Notes under the pieces: generated by a model
Told to the model about the DNA's origin: nothing
Database searches by the model: none
The model's input: only the letters and a program-made list of their open reading frames with translations
Source of the DNA: Tilletiaria anomala UBC 951
Lineage: Eukaryota > Basidiomycota > Exobasidiomycetes > Georgefischeriales > Tilletiariaceae
Assembly: GCF_000711695.1 (NCBI RefSeq)
Contig: NW_013546894.1
Location: forward strand, 1 to 45,531
Reading direction: 5' to 3'
DNA length: 45,531 nucleotides
Position numbers and translations under genes: made by a program
In this document: positions 13,458 through 24,778 of the stretch, one piece after another
Layout: every line of letters starts with the position of its first letter
Numbering within the stretch: the first letter of the stretch is position 1

Positions 13458-15809
13458 TCATAGCTTCGCGCTCGTGCCTAATGACGAGGTGGATGTCCGT
13501 TGGCGGTGCCTGGGCGCGACGTATCGCTTCGTCTGAAGCGCCTGCAGGTCCTTGCGCAGGATTTTCCCGCCGGGGTTCTTAATGATGACCGGAATAAACG
13601 AGTAAGCTTTGGGCCACTTGTAGAATGTCAATCGGTCGACGCAGAAGTGCGCAAGGTCGCGCACAAGCTCGACCCGCTTTGCCTCCGCCTCAGCGTCCTC
13701 TGCAGCAGCTCCTTCTTGCGGAAGCAGCGATACATCTTTGGGGACGACGTACAGCAACGGGAATTCGGCGGCGTCCTGCGGATCGTAGATGCCGACACAC
13801 GCGACGTCCGCGACGGCTGGGTGCTGTGCAAAGCATGCCTCGACCTCCGGCGGTGAGCACTGGAAGCCGCCCTTGGTCTTTATCAGCTCCTTGATCCGGC
13901 CCGTGATCCACAGGTTGCCGTGCGCGTCAAATACGCCCTCATCGCCCGTCTTGTACCACCCGTCCGCGGTGAACGCCCCGCGCGTCAGCTTTGCATCGAT
14001 GGCCGATCCGATGGAGGAGGACACGCCACTGAGGTAGCCGAGCAACAAGACAGGGCCCTTAATCTGGATCTCGCCGGGTGCGCAATAGCTGCTGGGGGCC
14101 CTCCCGCCCGCCTCCCGCACCTTGTCCGCTGCGAGCCGGTACTCTTCATAGCGCGCTTGCACCGAGTCCGATGTCGCGCCTTCCGCGGGGCAGATGCGTA
14201 TCATCTTGTTGGCCAGCGGCACACCCGTCGAGCCCCAATTGAACATCGATGCGAGCGCAGCGTGGCGTGAAGAACCGGGGCTGGAGCCGGTTTGCTGCTC
14301 GGCGGGGATGGACGGGCACACAGTGTACGCTGCCCCACCAGTCTCGGTGCTACCGTAGCCCATGTGGACATATTTTCCACCCGAGCGCTCGCACACATCT
14401 AGGCAAATTCTCGACGGGATGGGTGCACCGCCCGTTCCAAAGCCCTTGACGCTCGAAAAATCGATGGCGCGTCCATTTTTGCTGGAGTCCTGGTCCAGTA
14501 GTGGAGAATTCCTCAACGCGACTACGACACCAGGCGCGATGTGAGCGAACGTAACGCGATACTTTTCGAGCAGGCGACAATATGTTTCGAGGTGGAACTC
14601 TGGCGTAGGGGGTAGGATGATAGTTGCGCCGGTTGCGATGGCTGAGAGAAGGAATGTAGCAAGCCTAAAAGTGTGAGGCCAAGCGTCAGCTCAAAGATCC
14701 TTCACGTATTGCCCATTCATGCATACAGGAGCACGCGCAGAAACAAGCGCTCACCCATAAATGTGGCACCAAGGCGCGAGGGCGACCCAGCGCTCACCAC
14801 CTCCGTAGGCACCTCTGTAGACTCCGGTCGAAAGCTTTGCGCTCCACTGGCTGTACACTTCGGCCATGAGAGCTTGATGGCTAAGCAGGACGCCCTTGCT
14901 CTTGCCCGTCGTGCCGCTACTCCAGAGCAGGACCGCGGCGCGCGCTTCGAGCTCATCCTGCTGCATGACCTCGATCTGGAACGGCAGCCTGTGCGTTGGC
15001 CCGATCGGGCGGAGGAGGTTAGTCCAGTCGCGCTTGTCGAGCGTTGCGGCGGGTATGCCGGCGGCGTTGGTGTTGGTGCCATAGTAGTCAACCGTGCGAG
15101 CGAGGTCGACGAGCCATACGCGCTGCTGAGCGAATGGCAGCGTCTCGCCGCGCTGAAGCGTGCTCTGCTTTGCGGAGCGATCCCACGTGTGAGCCAACTC
15201 GATCGCCCACCGTTGCCCTTCTTCTGCTGTAACTTCGCCCACGGGCTCTGGACGGTCGATGATGCTCTGCAGGGCAGCGCGAATCCTACCTTCGCCCTCG
15301 CTTGCACCTTTTGTCGTGATGATAACATGCGGTCGAGCGTATGCGAGGAGGTAGGCGATTTCTGGTACTTGGAGATGCGTTGAGATGGGCGACACGGTGC
15401 ATTTTGCTGCCGTTGCGCCGAGGAGGAGAATGGGGAAGGCCAGACAGTTTGGAATGTGCAGCAGCACCGTCGTCTCTGGAGACCACACGGCGGTTCTTTT
15501 CGTTCCTCGGTGGGTTGCAGGAAAGGGTGCCGGCTGCTTGCCGATGAGCTCGTGGAAGCTGCGAGCGACACGGAGTATATCATGATAGGCACGCTCGTGC
15601 GTCACGCTTGCATGTGTCCCATCATGCACGAGAAAAAGGCAATGCGGAGGGATTTCATGCCCGTCGAAGGTCCAGTCGGGGAACCTGTCTGGGTCTGTGT
15701 TGGGCAGATGACTAAAGGGAGAGGAGAAGAGGAGGGAGGTAAGGTTACCCTGCTTGACGTAGGGGATGTCCTCCCCGTGCCATTCGCTGTCGCTGATGCG
15801 GGTGACCAT
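13458..15809 (-). CDS. Acyl-CoA/4-coumarate-CoA ligase-like AMP-binding enzyme with PTS1
   Basis: This is an adenylate-forming enzyme expected to activate a carboxylic acid as an acyl-AMP and transfer it to CoA. Two exons (15809-14755 and 14664-13458, phase 2) give 753 residues, longer than the roughly 550-600 of typical 4CL-like enzymes because of internal insertions. The P-loop is LLWSSGTTGKSKGVLLSH in exon 1. Exon 2 has GYGSTETGG, then DGWYKTGDEGVFDAHGNLWITGR, then IKTKGG, and ends with the catalytic lysine motif NPGGKILRKDL. The last three residues are AKL, a canonical peroxisomal targeting signal of the (S/A/C)(K/R/H)(L/M) type, so peroxisomal location is likely. The substrate (medium-chain, aromatic or other) cannot be read from these motifs. 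The gene lies in tandem with APC1, 150-200 bases downstream of its start. Confidence 0.92.
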
Positions 15810-16529
15810 GATGCGTGCAACCTTTCTTAATTGTCTGCTACAAAGCGAACCCGTCTATCTTTGAGATTCTGGACGTGGCAAGTAGAGGACGGCAGCCAGC
15901 TGGGAGGAGTGTGAAGAACCAAGAAGGCAAGGCGCGAAGTTCAGATTGCTCTTTTATAATCGCACCCCTCGACCTCTCCGCTCGACGGTGACGGCCCCAC
16001 GGTGCTCGCGCCATGCAACTGGTAGGAATGCCTTGTAGAGAGACGGACTGGCTGCTCGTAAGCATACTTGAGATGCGGCCGTCACAGCCGACCTACTTGT
16101 ACGGTAAAAGCTTGGAGTTCGCTGCCATGTCTGTCTGTATATTGAGGGTAACCCGAGACTCAAGTTCTGACTTAACTCCACGTTTGCTTGGCCCTCGGGC
16201 AAAGTTGAGTCTGGGGGCAGGCCTAGTGCGGGGGCGTGCTGCAATCTGAACCCGGCCGACAGACTCACATCGCGTGGCCTCTCGGCCGAGTGATACATAC
16301 CGCGGCTCCCGGCCGAGACGTTCTTGATATGGCAGATGTGCGTCATAACTTTGAAGGTGGTTGGAGTATGTGTTGCGTACTGTATATAGCATAGCCCATG
16401 GTGGAGGTGGGAATCCCTAGAGGACACAAGCTGGCAATGTGACGGTGTGTTCGATGGCCGCAGTGTCGACATATTACTTGCTGCTTCTGTTGCATCGAAG
16501 CCGTGTCGTCATAAACAGGCACAGAAGCG
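15810..16529. other. Intergenic region upstream of the acyl-CoA ligase
   Basis: This stretch should contain the ligase promoter on the minus strand. Short open frames occur on both strands but show no recognisable domain. I see no RNA gene or repeat. Confidence 0.35.
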
Positions 16530-18108
16530 ATGAACACGAAAGACGGCCGAACACCGTCCCCAGTGACTGCCAACAAACCCGACGCTGGGCTAGCAGCCCC
16601 TTCGAGCGCATCGAGGTCGAGGACGCTAAGCAGCACGGCTTCCACGGTCACCAATCGCAGGTGCGTACATAGTCTCATCGAGACATTTTTGACCGCAAAG
16701 GTTGACATCATTCCAATCCCATGCTTGGACAGCCCCTCGATGAGGAACCAGACCTAGCCAACGTCACTCGCGACACCGTGGCATCCCTCGATCAAGTCTA
16801 CCATCGCAATCATGACCCGCTATGAGCACCGCGAGAGTCATCCATCGACATCTGGTCACTGGAGATCACTGTGTTCCATTCTGTCATTGCAGGGTTGCAA
16901 CGACATCAACTTAATGGCAGCGTCAAGCCACATCCTCAACCGCGCCTTGCGTTTCTGCCTGTGCGAATGAAGCGGAAGAACGAGCGGAAGCGGTAATACA
17001 AGCGAGTGCGCTTCATAGCGACGCTCAAGTGCGCCGCCAACTCCTCGTGTCGTATTCAACGAGAAGCAAAAGAGGGGAGGTATCGAGTGGGACGACGACG
17101 TGATCGCATCGATCGTCTGGGACGATGCATCCGTCCGTCAGGTCCTGCTGTATTCGCTCGGTCTTCCAAATCCGTACGATGGAAAACAGCCGCGTGAACT
17201 CCCTCCCTCCCTCGAAGGACTCTGTGCACCAGGGCGCAGCGGAGTGGTAGCGGAGCCTGCATGTCCACTTTGTGTTCTTTGAGCTCACTTATGCGGCAAT
17301 CCCGCCTCGTCATAGCAGCCACCGCAAGTGAAAAGGCTGCACCATGCCTCCTCCTTCCCCCCCCCCAAGCGCAGCCATGCACCCCACTCACGGCTGATTC
17401 TTCCCCTACGAACACAACGACCAATCAATCACGCCTGCGCGTGGGTTCCCTCTACGCGCCGTGCTTCCTCGCATCATCGGTGCGCGCTGGACAAAATACC
17501 TGCGGAAAGAGCTGGTCACGGATCGGCCTAGTGATGCGTACGCCATGATAGCCGATTACAAACAGCTACTTCCGCCTTCCGCAAAACCAACGCAGCACGG
17601 CAGGAAAGGCAAACTGGTACCGTTGCACCAGCAGCGGGGGCGACAGATGCGTGACTGGTAAAGTCTCCACCGAGGGAGAGCACACCGATGAAAACAAGCG
17701 ACTAGCTGCATTCGAAGCTCTACCGCCCCTCCACCGCCTCGGTATAAGCTCCGCAACCACTGAGCCGCACGAATCGCAGCCGCTGTCAGCGCAAATGAGA
17801 ACTACGCTCTCGATAATGCAGCCGTGCAGAAGCGCCAACTACGAGCAAAAGGCTACGCGGTAGGGAACGATGGGCTACCTGTCACGGAAGTACAGCTCCT
17901 TCCAGATTCCGGCCCCAGCGCGACGAGGCGCGACATCCACGCCGCCGCGTCCGACGTCCCTGACGAGGGTGAGAGCGGCGCGGATGAAGGTGGCACTTCC
18001 CCTCGATGGACCAGCGCTAGTCTTCAGCGGCAGTTGCCGCCTATGTCAGGAGAACACGGCTATAATGGCGCATACCGTAGTGATGACGGAAACATGCTGC
18101 TGAGATAG
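16530..18108 (+). other. Possible multi-exon gene or gene remnant of unknown family
   Basis: Several short plus-strand segments read like protein, but I could not join them into a full model. They are: an ATG-led segment from 16530 (Ser/Ala/Thr-rich); 16733-16824 (DLANVTRDTVASLDQVY); about 17075-17280 (GIEWDDDVIASIVWDDASV, then LYSLGLPNPYDGKQPRELPP); 17398-17658 (ARWTKYLRKELVTDRPSDAY); and 17793-18108 (NENYALDNAAVQKRQLRAKG, then GLPVTEVQLLP). The last two join in phase through a GTAAAG donor after 17658 and an acceptor near 17791. The 17398 segment has an in-frame stop just upstream and no AG acceptor between that stop and its coding part, so the earlier joins fail. It may be a decayed host gene, or the reading may be spurious. 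I do not recognise the family. Confidence 0.33.
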
Positions 18109-18528
18109 CCTGGGACTGGACCCTGTGGCACTGCGACTACTCGCTCCCGCTGCGTGGCGACGAAGATGCAAGTTCAGGCTCAAACAAACAAGCACAGCGC
18201 AGTCCCCAAAGCGTATAAGGACCAGCAATAGCAGGAGTGTTGGGCGCTCGTAGCGCGCGGATCCATGCTCTCTGCACGACCACTACAGGAGAGCGAGTGA
18301 ACCCTTCGTGAGTTTGCTTTCAGGTGTTGGTTTGTGGTGCGTGATTTATCATTCTCGCCGTCGCCACCACCGCACTCCGAAGACAGAACATTAACTAAGG
18401 CTCGGAGCTCTTATTCGAAAGGAGGATATTAACTCGAAATACACGATACACACGGCGACGGTCTTCTTAGGCACGGATGCCGATGGATGTGCATTCAGAT
18501 AGATCTAGCGATCGCTGCTTCCGCTATG
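18109..18528. other. Short intergenic region 3' of the poly(A) polymerase-like gene
   Basis: This lies between the end of the unresolved plus-strand segments and the stop codon of the minus-strand nucleotidyltransferase gene. No open frame, RNA or repeat stands out. Confidence 0.35.
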
Positions 18529-21500
18529 CTACAGTGTCTTTCCTGCAATTACCTCCGAGTGGAGCGCAAGGGGAGAATGCAATATCTTTACCGGCGCGCC
18601 TTCGCCCTCGCCCACTGGTAGGGAATGCCCATCTGCATAGGCCACGTTGTCCCCATGGCTTGGCCTCCGACTGCTGTTCTGGCTGCTGCTGCTGCTGCTG
18701 AGTCTCTCGGGCTCTTGGACTAGATATGGCGTTGTTCCTTGTGAGCCCCATCCTCCCACACCCTGCTGTGAAGATGAGCCAGAAGCGGCCATAGCCGAAG
18801 GACGTGCAGATGCAGATGCGGCACCGCCGCCGGTGTAAGGAACATAGGGTGCGATGGAAGGCTGCAAGAATGTCCAAGGGGAATGTGTCTGGTACTGATA
18901 GGGCGAGGAGCGGGTGCTGACATCCGCGTACGGGCTGTCTTGTAGCAACGCACCGGTGTCGCTGATGGAAGAATGTCGACCGGGTGTTTCGCCCTGCTGG
19001 ACCGACATGTCCTCTATGGCCGCTAGGATCTCCGTCATGGGCGGCGAGACGCCCGGCGCTGCTGTCGGCATCTGTGGGCGCGTCATCGGGGATGGCGGCT
19101 GGGAATGGCGCGGGATGCCATTCGCCACCGTCAGGATCGATTGCCGCGGTAATGATTTGGAGCGAGCAAGCGTGTCCGAAAAGGAACGCGCAGAGCGTGT
19201 GGCTGAATCTACCGACACTTCTTCGCTCAGGTCGATCGCCTGGTCCAGGACGTATCCTCCAGGTGATACGCCTCCGCCAGCGCCACCATTGTTGTAAGGC
19301 ACAACGAGCGTATTGGAACCTGAATGCTGCATCCCGTCATCGCTCTTTGCGCTTGACATGTTGTTCTGCTGCCCTCGCCGCCGCGGCCCGCGAGCAGGCT
19401 TGCCCGTTAGCCCGCCATTGTGAGACAGCGGTGCCAGCATTGCTGCGGTAGGCAATAAAGCCAATGGATTTTGCTGACCCCTGCCTAGCCCTCGGGCCAT
19501 CGCCTCGAACGCGAAAGATCCTCCCACCCCACTTGCGTTTGCATAGTGGCGCCGTACAGGTGAGTCAAAGGTGCTGTAGCCACCAGGATAGCGATGCGGG
19601 TGGCGTGGATTCTCCGGCGCGCGCGCAAGCCCGTCCTCTCGTTCTTTGCAGAGCTCGGCGATCAACGTCGACGCACGCTGGTTTCGGTTGGAAAGGATTT
19701 TGCTGGCACGAATGAACTCGCCGCGGATCTACACAGGGGTTAGAGAGGCATCAGCCGCGATCCTCAATGACAAGCAGGCTCGGCTAAGATGAGAGCTTAC
19801 TGTGTAGAGGCCGTCTTTTGTGACCGGTCGTGAAACGTTGTAACCGACTTGGAAGGGATCTTCAATGCAGAGCTGCAGTGGCAAGAAGTCAGCATGCTCC
19901 CTTGCATCAGCGTCCAAGTAGGCTCAGGAAGCATGCGGGCCACGAACCTCTCCAGTCCAGTTGATGCCGTCTTTGGGAAACGTCCCGTTCTCGGTGCGCA
20001 AGCTGATGACATCGCGGGAATAGCTGAACTCTTTGGCAAAGTAGCGGAAAAAATCGATCAACAGCTCGCCGACGTTCTCCGTGTTCTGTGAGGTCCATTC
20101 GTTGCGGAGCGTGGCAATGTCATCGTAAAAGTAAATGTCGTGGCCGTTCATCTCCACCTCGTTTGGCGAAAGCGGCCGGTTGGGCCATATTCGTTGCAGA
20201 TTGGGCAACACAGGCGGTTCTGTCGTGCACGCATCCACAACGTCAGCTAAAATGCCGGAGCAGCGTCGATGGAAAATGGAGCGGACGGACTGCCTTACTT
20301 TTGACATGGGTGAGATAGTAAAGAGCCAGGAGCGTGTACCCATAAGACGATAGCGTCCCTGTATATGGCGAGTTGAGCTTTCTTCTCTTTGTCCAAACTT
20401 TCACTGGGTGCCGGGTGCACGATTCGTTAGCTGTGTTGAATTCTCCAAGTCCCACTCGGGTGACAAAAAAAAGCACAACAGCGTTTGCTCCTCACAGAAT
20501 AGCACCATTGTTCGTAATCGAGGCGGGTCGACCATTGCGTAACTGAGCAACAGCCTCGTGTTTTCCAATGCGAGCCTGTTCTCAAATCCAATGTCGCACG
20601 CGATCTCGTACGGGAGATCCGGAGTGGGAGCTGTTGCGAAGTGCAAGGGCAGACAGGTCGCATCGGTGATCTTATTCGAGAGCTTTGCGCACTGGTCCAG
20701 CCGCATTCGACTCACATCGGCTAATCTTGATGATCGGGATTCTGGCTTTGGGGAGCGGCATCACGTTGAAATCGGTTTCTATGGAGAACGAAATGGCCCT
20801 CAGTGAGCGCGGCGCGCGAGACCAGCAATTAGGAGAGCGCAGACCAACCTTCTCGGATCAATTGCGCCAAGATCTCGACCAGCTCTGATGCGCTCGGCTG
20901 AGGATCAGGCGTACTCCCCGTCAAGTAACACAGGTCCATGTCTGCAACGCGCGAAGAAGCAAGTGGTAGGACAGAGAGGGACGTCGGGATCAGCCAACAG
21001 CCTTTGTAACGAGGCGCGAACGCGACTCGCATGGCGCAGCGACGCGCGGGTACCTACCTGAATTCCTTAACGCAAACCCGTTCGCCATGCTTCCAAAAGC
21101 CAGCAGCTTCGCGCCGGGGCTGACCCTACCGGCCAGGCGTTCAAGCTGCCGCCGGGTGGCCTCTTTGACGCGATACTCCTCTTCGGTAGGCAGGATGGGA
21201 CCGAGGAAGGTGATGACACAGCCAGTGAGCTCCATGCAATGCCTGTCGTACGGAATCGTCCCTACAGAAGGGATCTTGTGCGGCGGCCCCGTGCCGTATA
21301 GCGGCGTCGCCTGCGCTTGCTGCCATTGGTAAGAGTTGAGGAAAGGCGAGTGCGAAGTGCTGACACGCGTCCTGCTGCTGTTGGCGTAGTTGCTTGCCCC
21401 GGCCGCAGCGCCTCCGGGTCCTGCAGAAGCAGCAGCTCCCCCGGGTCCAGCCCCAGCAACTGCGATGGCGCTCGAACTCGAGCTCGCTGCACCTGCACTA

Positions 21501-22216
21501 TGCGTGTATTCGAGCCCGTGACCGTTCCCGTGCCCACTCGGATCAGCAGGCGCAGCGCCATTCAACGTTCCGTTCGGTAGGCTCGTGTGTCGGACGCCGG
21601 GAGAGCTCGCTAAGGTGTTGTAGGAGTTGGACGGACCCGCGTGGGCATGCCCAAGTCCGTGTGCGTGTGCGTGGGTGTTATTGATCTGCTGCACCTGCGC
21701 ATCGAGCATGTCGAATGCCGACTCGAGCACGACAGGCTTGCTCGGCAGCGGTTGCGTTGTGCGAGGCAAGGGTGACGAACCAGCCGAGCGCGACTTTGCG
21801 GATGGCGGGCAGGTGTGTGTCGTCGCTCCCGTCGTGCTGTTACTGCTGTTCATGGCCGGGCCATCTGAAGGAACAGGCGTGGTGGTACTTGCCGAGGGTA
21901 CGCGAGTGGCATGACTGCTCTCGGATGTGCCGGTGCCGGCCGCCACTTCGTCGCCAATGGCTTCACTTACTCCTGTTGCTTCGCGAATGGCAGCGTCGGA
22001 CGCAGTCGTCCGACCAGTTGACAAGCTTGCTACTTGTGCTGTACGTTCGTCGCGCGGTAAAGTAGCGCCCGATGCTTCGGCATGCGCAAATGTCGATGCT
22101 GCGGCGACACTGCTTGTGTGGGAGGCTTCTTGCGACGACGGAGTACGTCGCGATGCATTTGCAGAAGCGCCGCCGCTCGCGAGCTTGCGTTGATCCGGCG
22201 CACTGGGGCCCGACAT
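18529..22216 (-). CDS. Non-canonical poly(A)/terminal uridylyl polymerase (Cid1/GLD2-like)
   Basis: The protein belongs to the DNA polymerase beta-like nucleotidyltransferases that add A or U tails to RNA. Eight exons fit in phase: 22216-21058, 20941-20849, 20778-20716, 20630-20496, 20403-20299, 20246-19948, 19872-19801 and 19728-18529, giving 1041 residues. The first 300 or so residues are Ser/Ala/Gly-rich. The catalytic core has LLAFGSMANGFALRNS joined to DMDLCYL (aspartates about 387 and 389), and the third acidic residue is in YEIACDIGFENRLALENTR (about 451). KVWTKRRKLNSPYTGTLSSYGY follows. The PAP-associated domain includes NVGELLIDFFRYFAKEFSY and EDPFQVGYNVSRPV. The last 390 residues are low-complexity, with a poly-Ser run from a CTG/AGC repeat near 18680-18702. 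A or U preference cannot be settled by eye. The core and all seven junctions agree with family conservation. Confidence 0.92.
18679..18702. repeat. Trinucleotide repeat (CTG/CAG) coding poly-Ser
   Basis: About seven near-perfect CTG units lie on the plus strand inside the last exon of the poly(A) polymerase-like gene. On the coding strand they read as AGC codons and give part of a Ser-rich run, so the repeat tolerates length change without shifting frame. Confidence 0.7.
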
Positions 22217-24778
22217 GACGCTGGTCAGAAGCTGGCAATGTCACAGTCCTGCGATGAGCGTCGAGCCCATGTGCAACTGTTGAGCCTCGCGATGTGCTAT
22301 CCATCTATCTCTCGGGCGTTTCCGACTACTTCTGACCATGGTGTGATGTGTGGTAATGGTATAGGTAGCTGCGGTCGCAAAGCGCTGTTGTGGACTTTGT
22401 GCGGTGTGCAACACTGCAGCAGTGTCCTCTTGGTTCCAAGGGCAAAGCGCTTTTGACAATTCTGTCCCTCACACACAGCGATAGATATATATATATACGC
22501 GGTCACGGTCTTGACTCCATGTTAGACTCTAGCTTATGATTTGCAAGATCGCAGTCAAAGCACATCCTATTATCCCCTCGAGGTCCTTCCAAGGCCCCCA
22601 AAGGCATCTGTAGTACATGCGCACTGGGTCTTCTGTAATGCTCCTCGTGTGACCCTCCACATCTCATGTCTGCCGCGCAAGAGCGATGCACAGTCAAACG
22701 CGACCTAGTCTGGTTTGTTCATGCTAGACATGCTCTCCGAGCATGTAGGAGAGCTGGAATAGGGCGTGCTTATTAGACATAGCCTGCGCATGTGGTGCGT
22801 GGTAGTGTGCCCCCTCATGCATACGGTAGTGGGTGCAGACATCGAAGAGAACGCGCTCAAGACTGGCTCGAGCTCGGATTTCCCATTCATTTTCTGCCGC
22901 CTCGTGTTCCGTGAAAAAACTCGTCCGCAAAATTTACCGAGGCGAAGGGCCGAGAGCTGCACGATTCGTGCTTGCCGGAGACGAGACGGTCATGCTCGAT
23001 CGCGTCTATTCATCATCACCGACGCGCTCCCCCTCGCTCGGGTGATCGGTAGTCACACTACCAGTCCGCGTCAGCCAAGTAGCGAACTCAGCTCGCCACT
23101 CGGCGAATTGCGAGGAGGTGCAAACCCCATGGGTGAACGAGTTACGGGTGTTGAGTAGGGACAAATGACGGCTTGTGGCTGGTTTGCATCCGAAGTGAAT
23201 GGAAGCGAAGACCAGAGGGCGGAGGGGGAATGCCCGCCCAACCAAGTCTCGAAAGTGGACAGTGCCAAAGGCGAACAAGCGTTGTTGCAACCCTACTTTG
23301 CCGGTGTAGCACGAACACCTGGAGTGCGGAGTGGGCTGTGGGACTGACCGCTGCTGCAGAGAACGGTTTTCTGTTATTTTTGCAGGGAGAGTGTGTATGT
23401 GCGTGTCGCATGACGTCCGTTGAGATCAACACTTTTCAGTTCGCCATCGCCTCTCCCGACTGATGACTCCATCCACGTGCAACGTAGATGGAACAGCCAA
23501 CTTTGCCATCTCTTTCCCATCTTGCTCCCCGTTCACATCCAGCCGTTGGCGCTCAGCAGCAGTCTGCATCGTGCATGACACAGATGCACCTCCAGCTCCC
23601 GGAACAGGTCCCAGAGCCACCTTGCCGAAGCGGACAAAGCGACCAATCGTCACCGACGCAGAGCCCACCTCAGCGTCCTGCCGCACGGCGTTGTCTTCGT
23701 CATGATGTAGCGGCGACTGGGCAGTCAACAGCCCCCCCTTCCCATGGCCAGTGCACTACTACATGGTGACGGAGACTGCAGTTCCGGTGCATGGAACCCA
23801 CCAAATAAATCTGCAGGCATCACTGTATGTAGTGCCTGCAGATCCGGAGTTGAATACGGGAATGCTCTAGTCATGAGTAAGGGGTCCAAGCCCCAAGCAC
23901 TGGCCTGCAAGCTTGTGCGAGCCGCGTTCTGCTGCAGCACTGCTGAATTTGGTTCTTTTTGGTTGAATGAATGGGCGACGTGACCGGCGATTCGAAGCTT
24001 GGATATGCACAGGGCCAGAATGGTTCGTGCGTCTGTCCAAGTGTAGTGCAGGGCGTTCAAGCGGCAAGCTTCCGCGTGCACGTTGACCCGCAGCTGGCTG
24101 TATGATCGCGTGTCGACTCAATGTCTCTGCCTCCGAAAATCAGATCGAGGGCGCAGAGATGTCCCAATACACTGGTCCTCTGGGAATCCCTCCCGGCTGC
24201 GAGGCGAACGCCACCACCACCATCGTCGTCGTCCCATCGATGGCTCACCATCTCATCTTTTCACTCCGTCTTCAACTTTTGCTTCCTGTAGCCCTTCTAA
24301 CTCATTCCTCTTCCTTTCCCTATCCTTCTCAAACCGGACTTCAAGCTCTGGCAGTCTTGCTAGTCTTGTTAGGTGAGACGGCTCTCACTTGACGGGGACT
24401 CTGCCTCGCCAAGCTGCTTCCAAGGGAGATGTTCGAAGTTTGACTAACCTGTGCCCCTCCCTTCCGTGTCTATAGGCCTGGAGCCAATTTCCTACTCCCC
24501 TCCCCCCTCGAAGGACGCACGACTGGAACGGCGACGCCTGGAAGCACGCAGCTTCATTATAAGGCAATCCTTCAGGCTGGGACTTGTTTACGCAATTGCT
24601 ACTCTTGCATTCTTTTCATCTCGTTTCAGAACAACCACTCCCTGGCCATAACCCCCCCCCCCTCACTCCACTATTCCCTCCCATACTTCTAACAGCCTTC
24701 CTCGACAATACAACCAGGCAGTTATTCTTACAGCAGGTCACATTCTTGGCAGGAGCAAGACTTGGCACTGAATGAGGC
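22217..24778. other. Long divergent intergenic region without a convincing gene
   Basis: This 2.56 kb gap separates the minus-strand poly(A) polymerase-like gene from the plus-strand membrane-protein gene, so it should hold both promoters and leaders. Open frames of about 80-118 codons exist on both strands at 23.4-24.1 kb, but two strands are open at once and neither shows a known domain. From about 24250 to 24780 the plus strand is pyrimidine-rich with a C11 run at 24652-24662, as in many fungal promoter and leader regions. A GTGAGA...TATAG pair at 24372-24475 might be a leader intron, which I cannot confirm. Confidence 0.4.
22484..22497. promoter_or_regulatory. TA repeat / possible TATA element
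   Basis: A run of alternating T and A lies about 270 bases upstream of the ATG of the minus-strand nucleotidyltransferase gene. It could serve as a TATA element or may simply be a TA microsatellite; position is the only support. Confidence 0.3.

Noticed and set aside
23426-23728. 100-codon minus-strand frame facing an 80-codon plus-strand frame
   Set aside because: Both strands are open at once and neither has a domain, splice context or clear start, so there is no ground to choose either.
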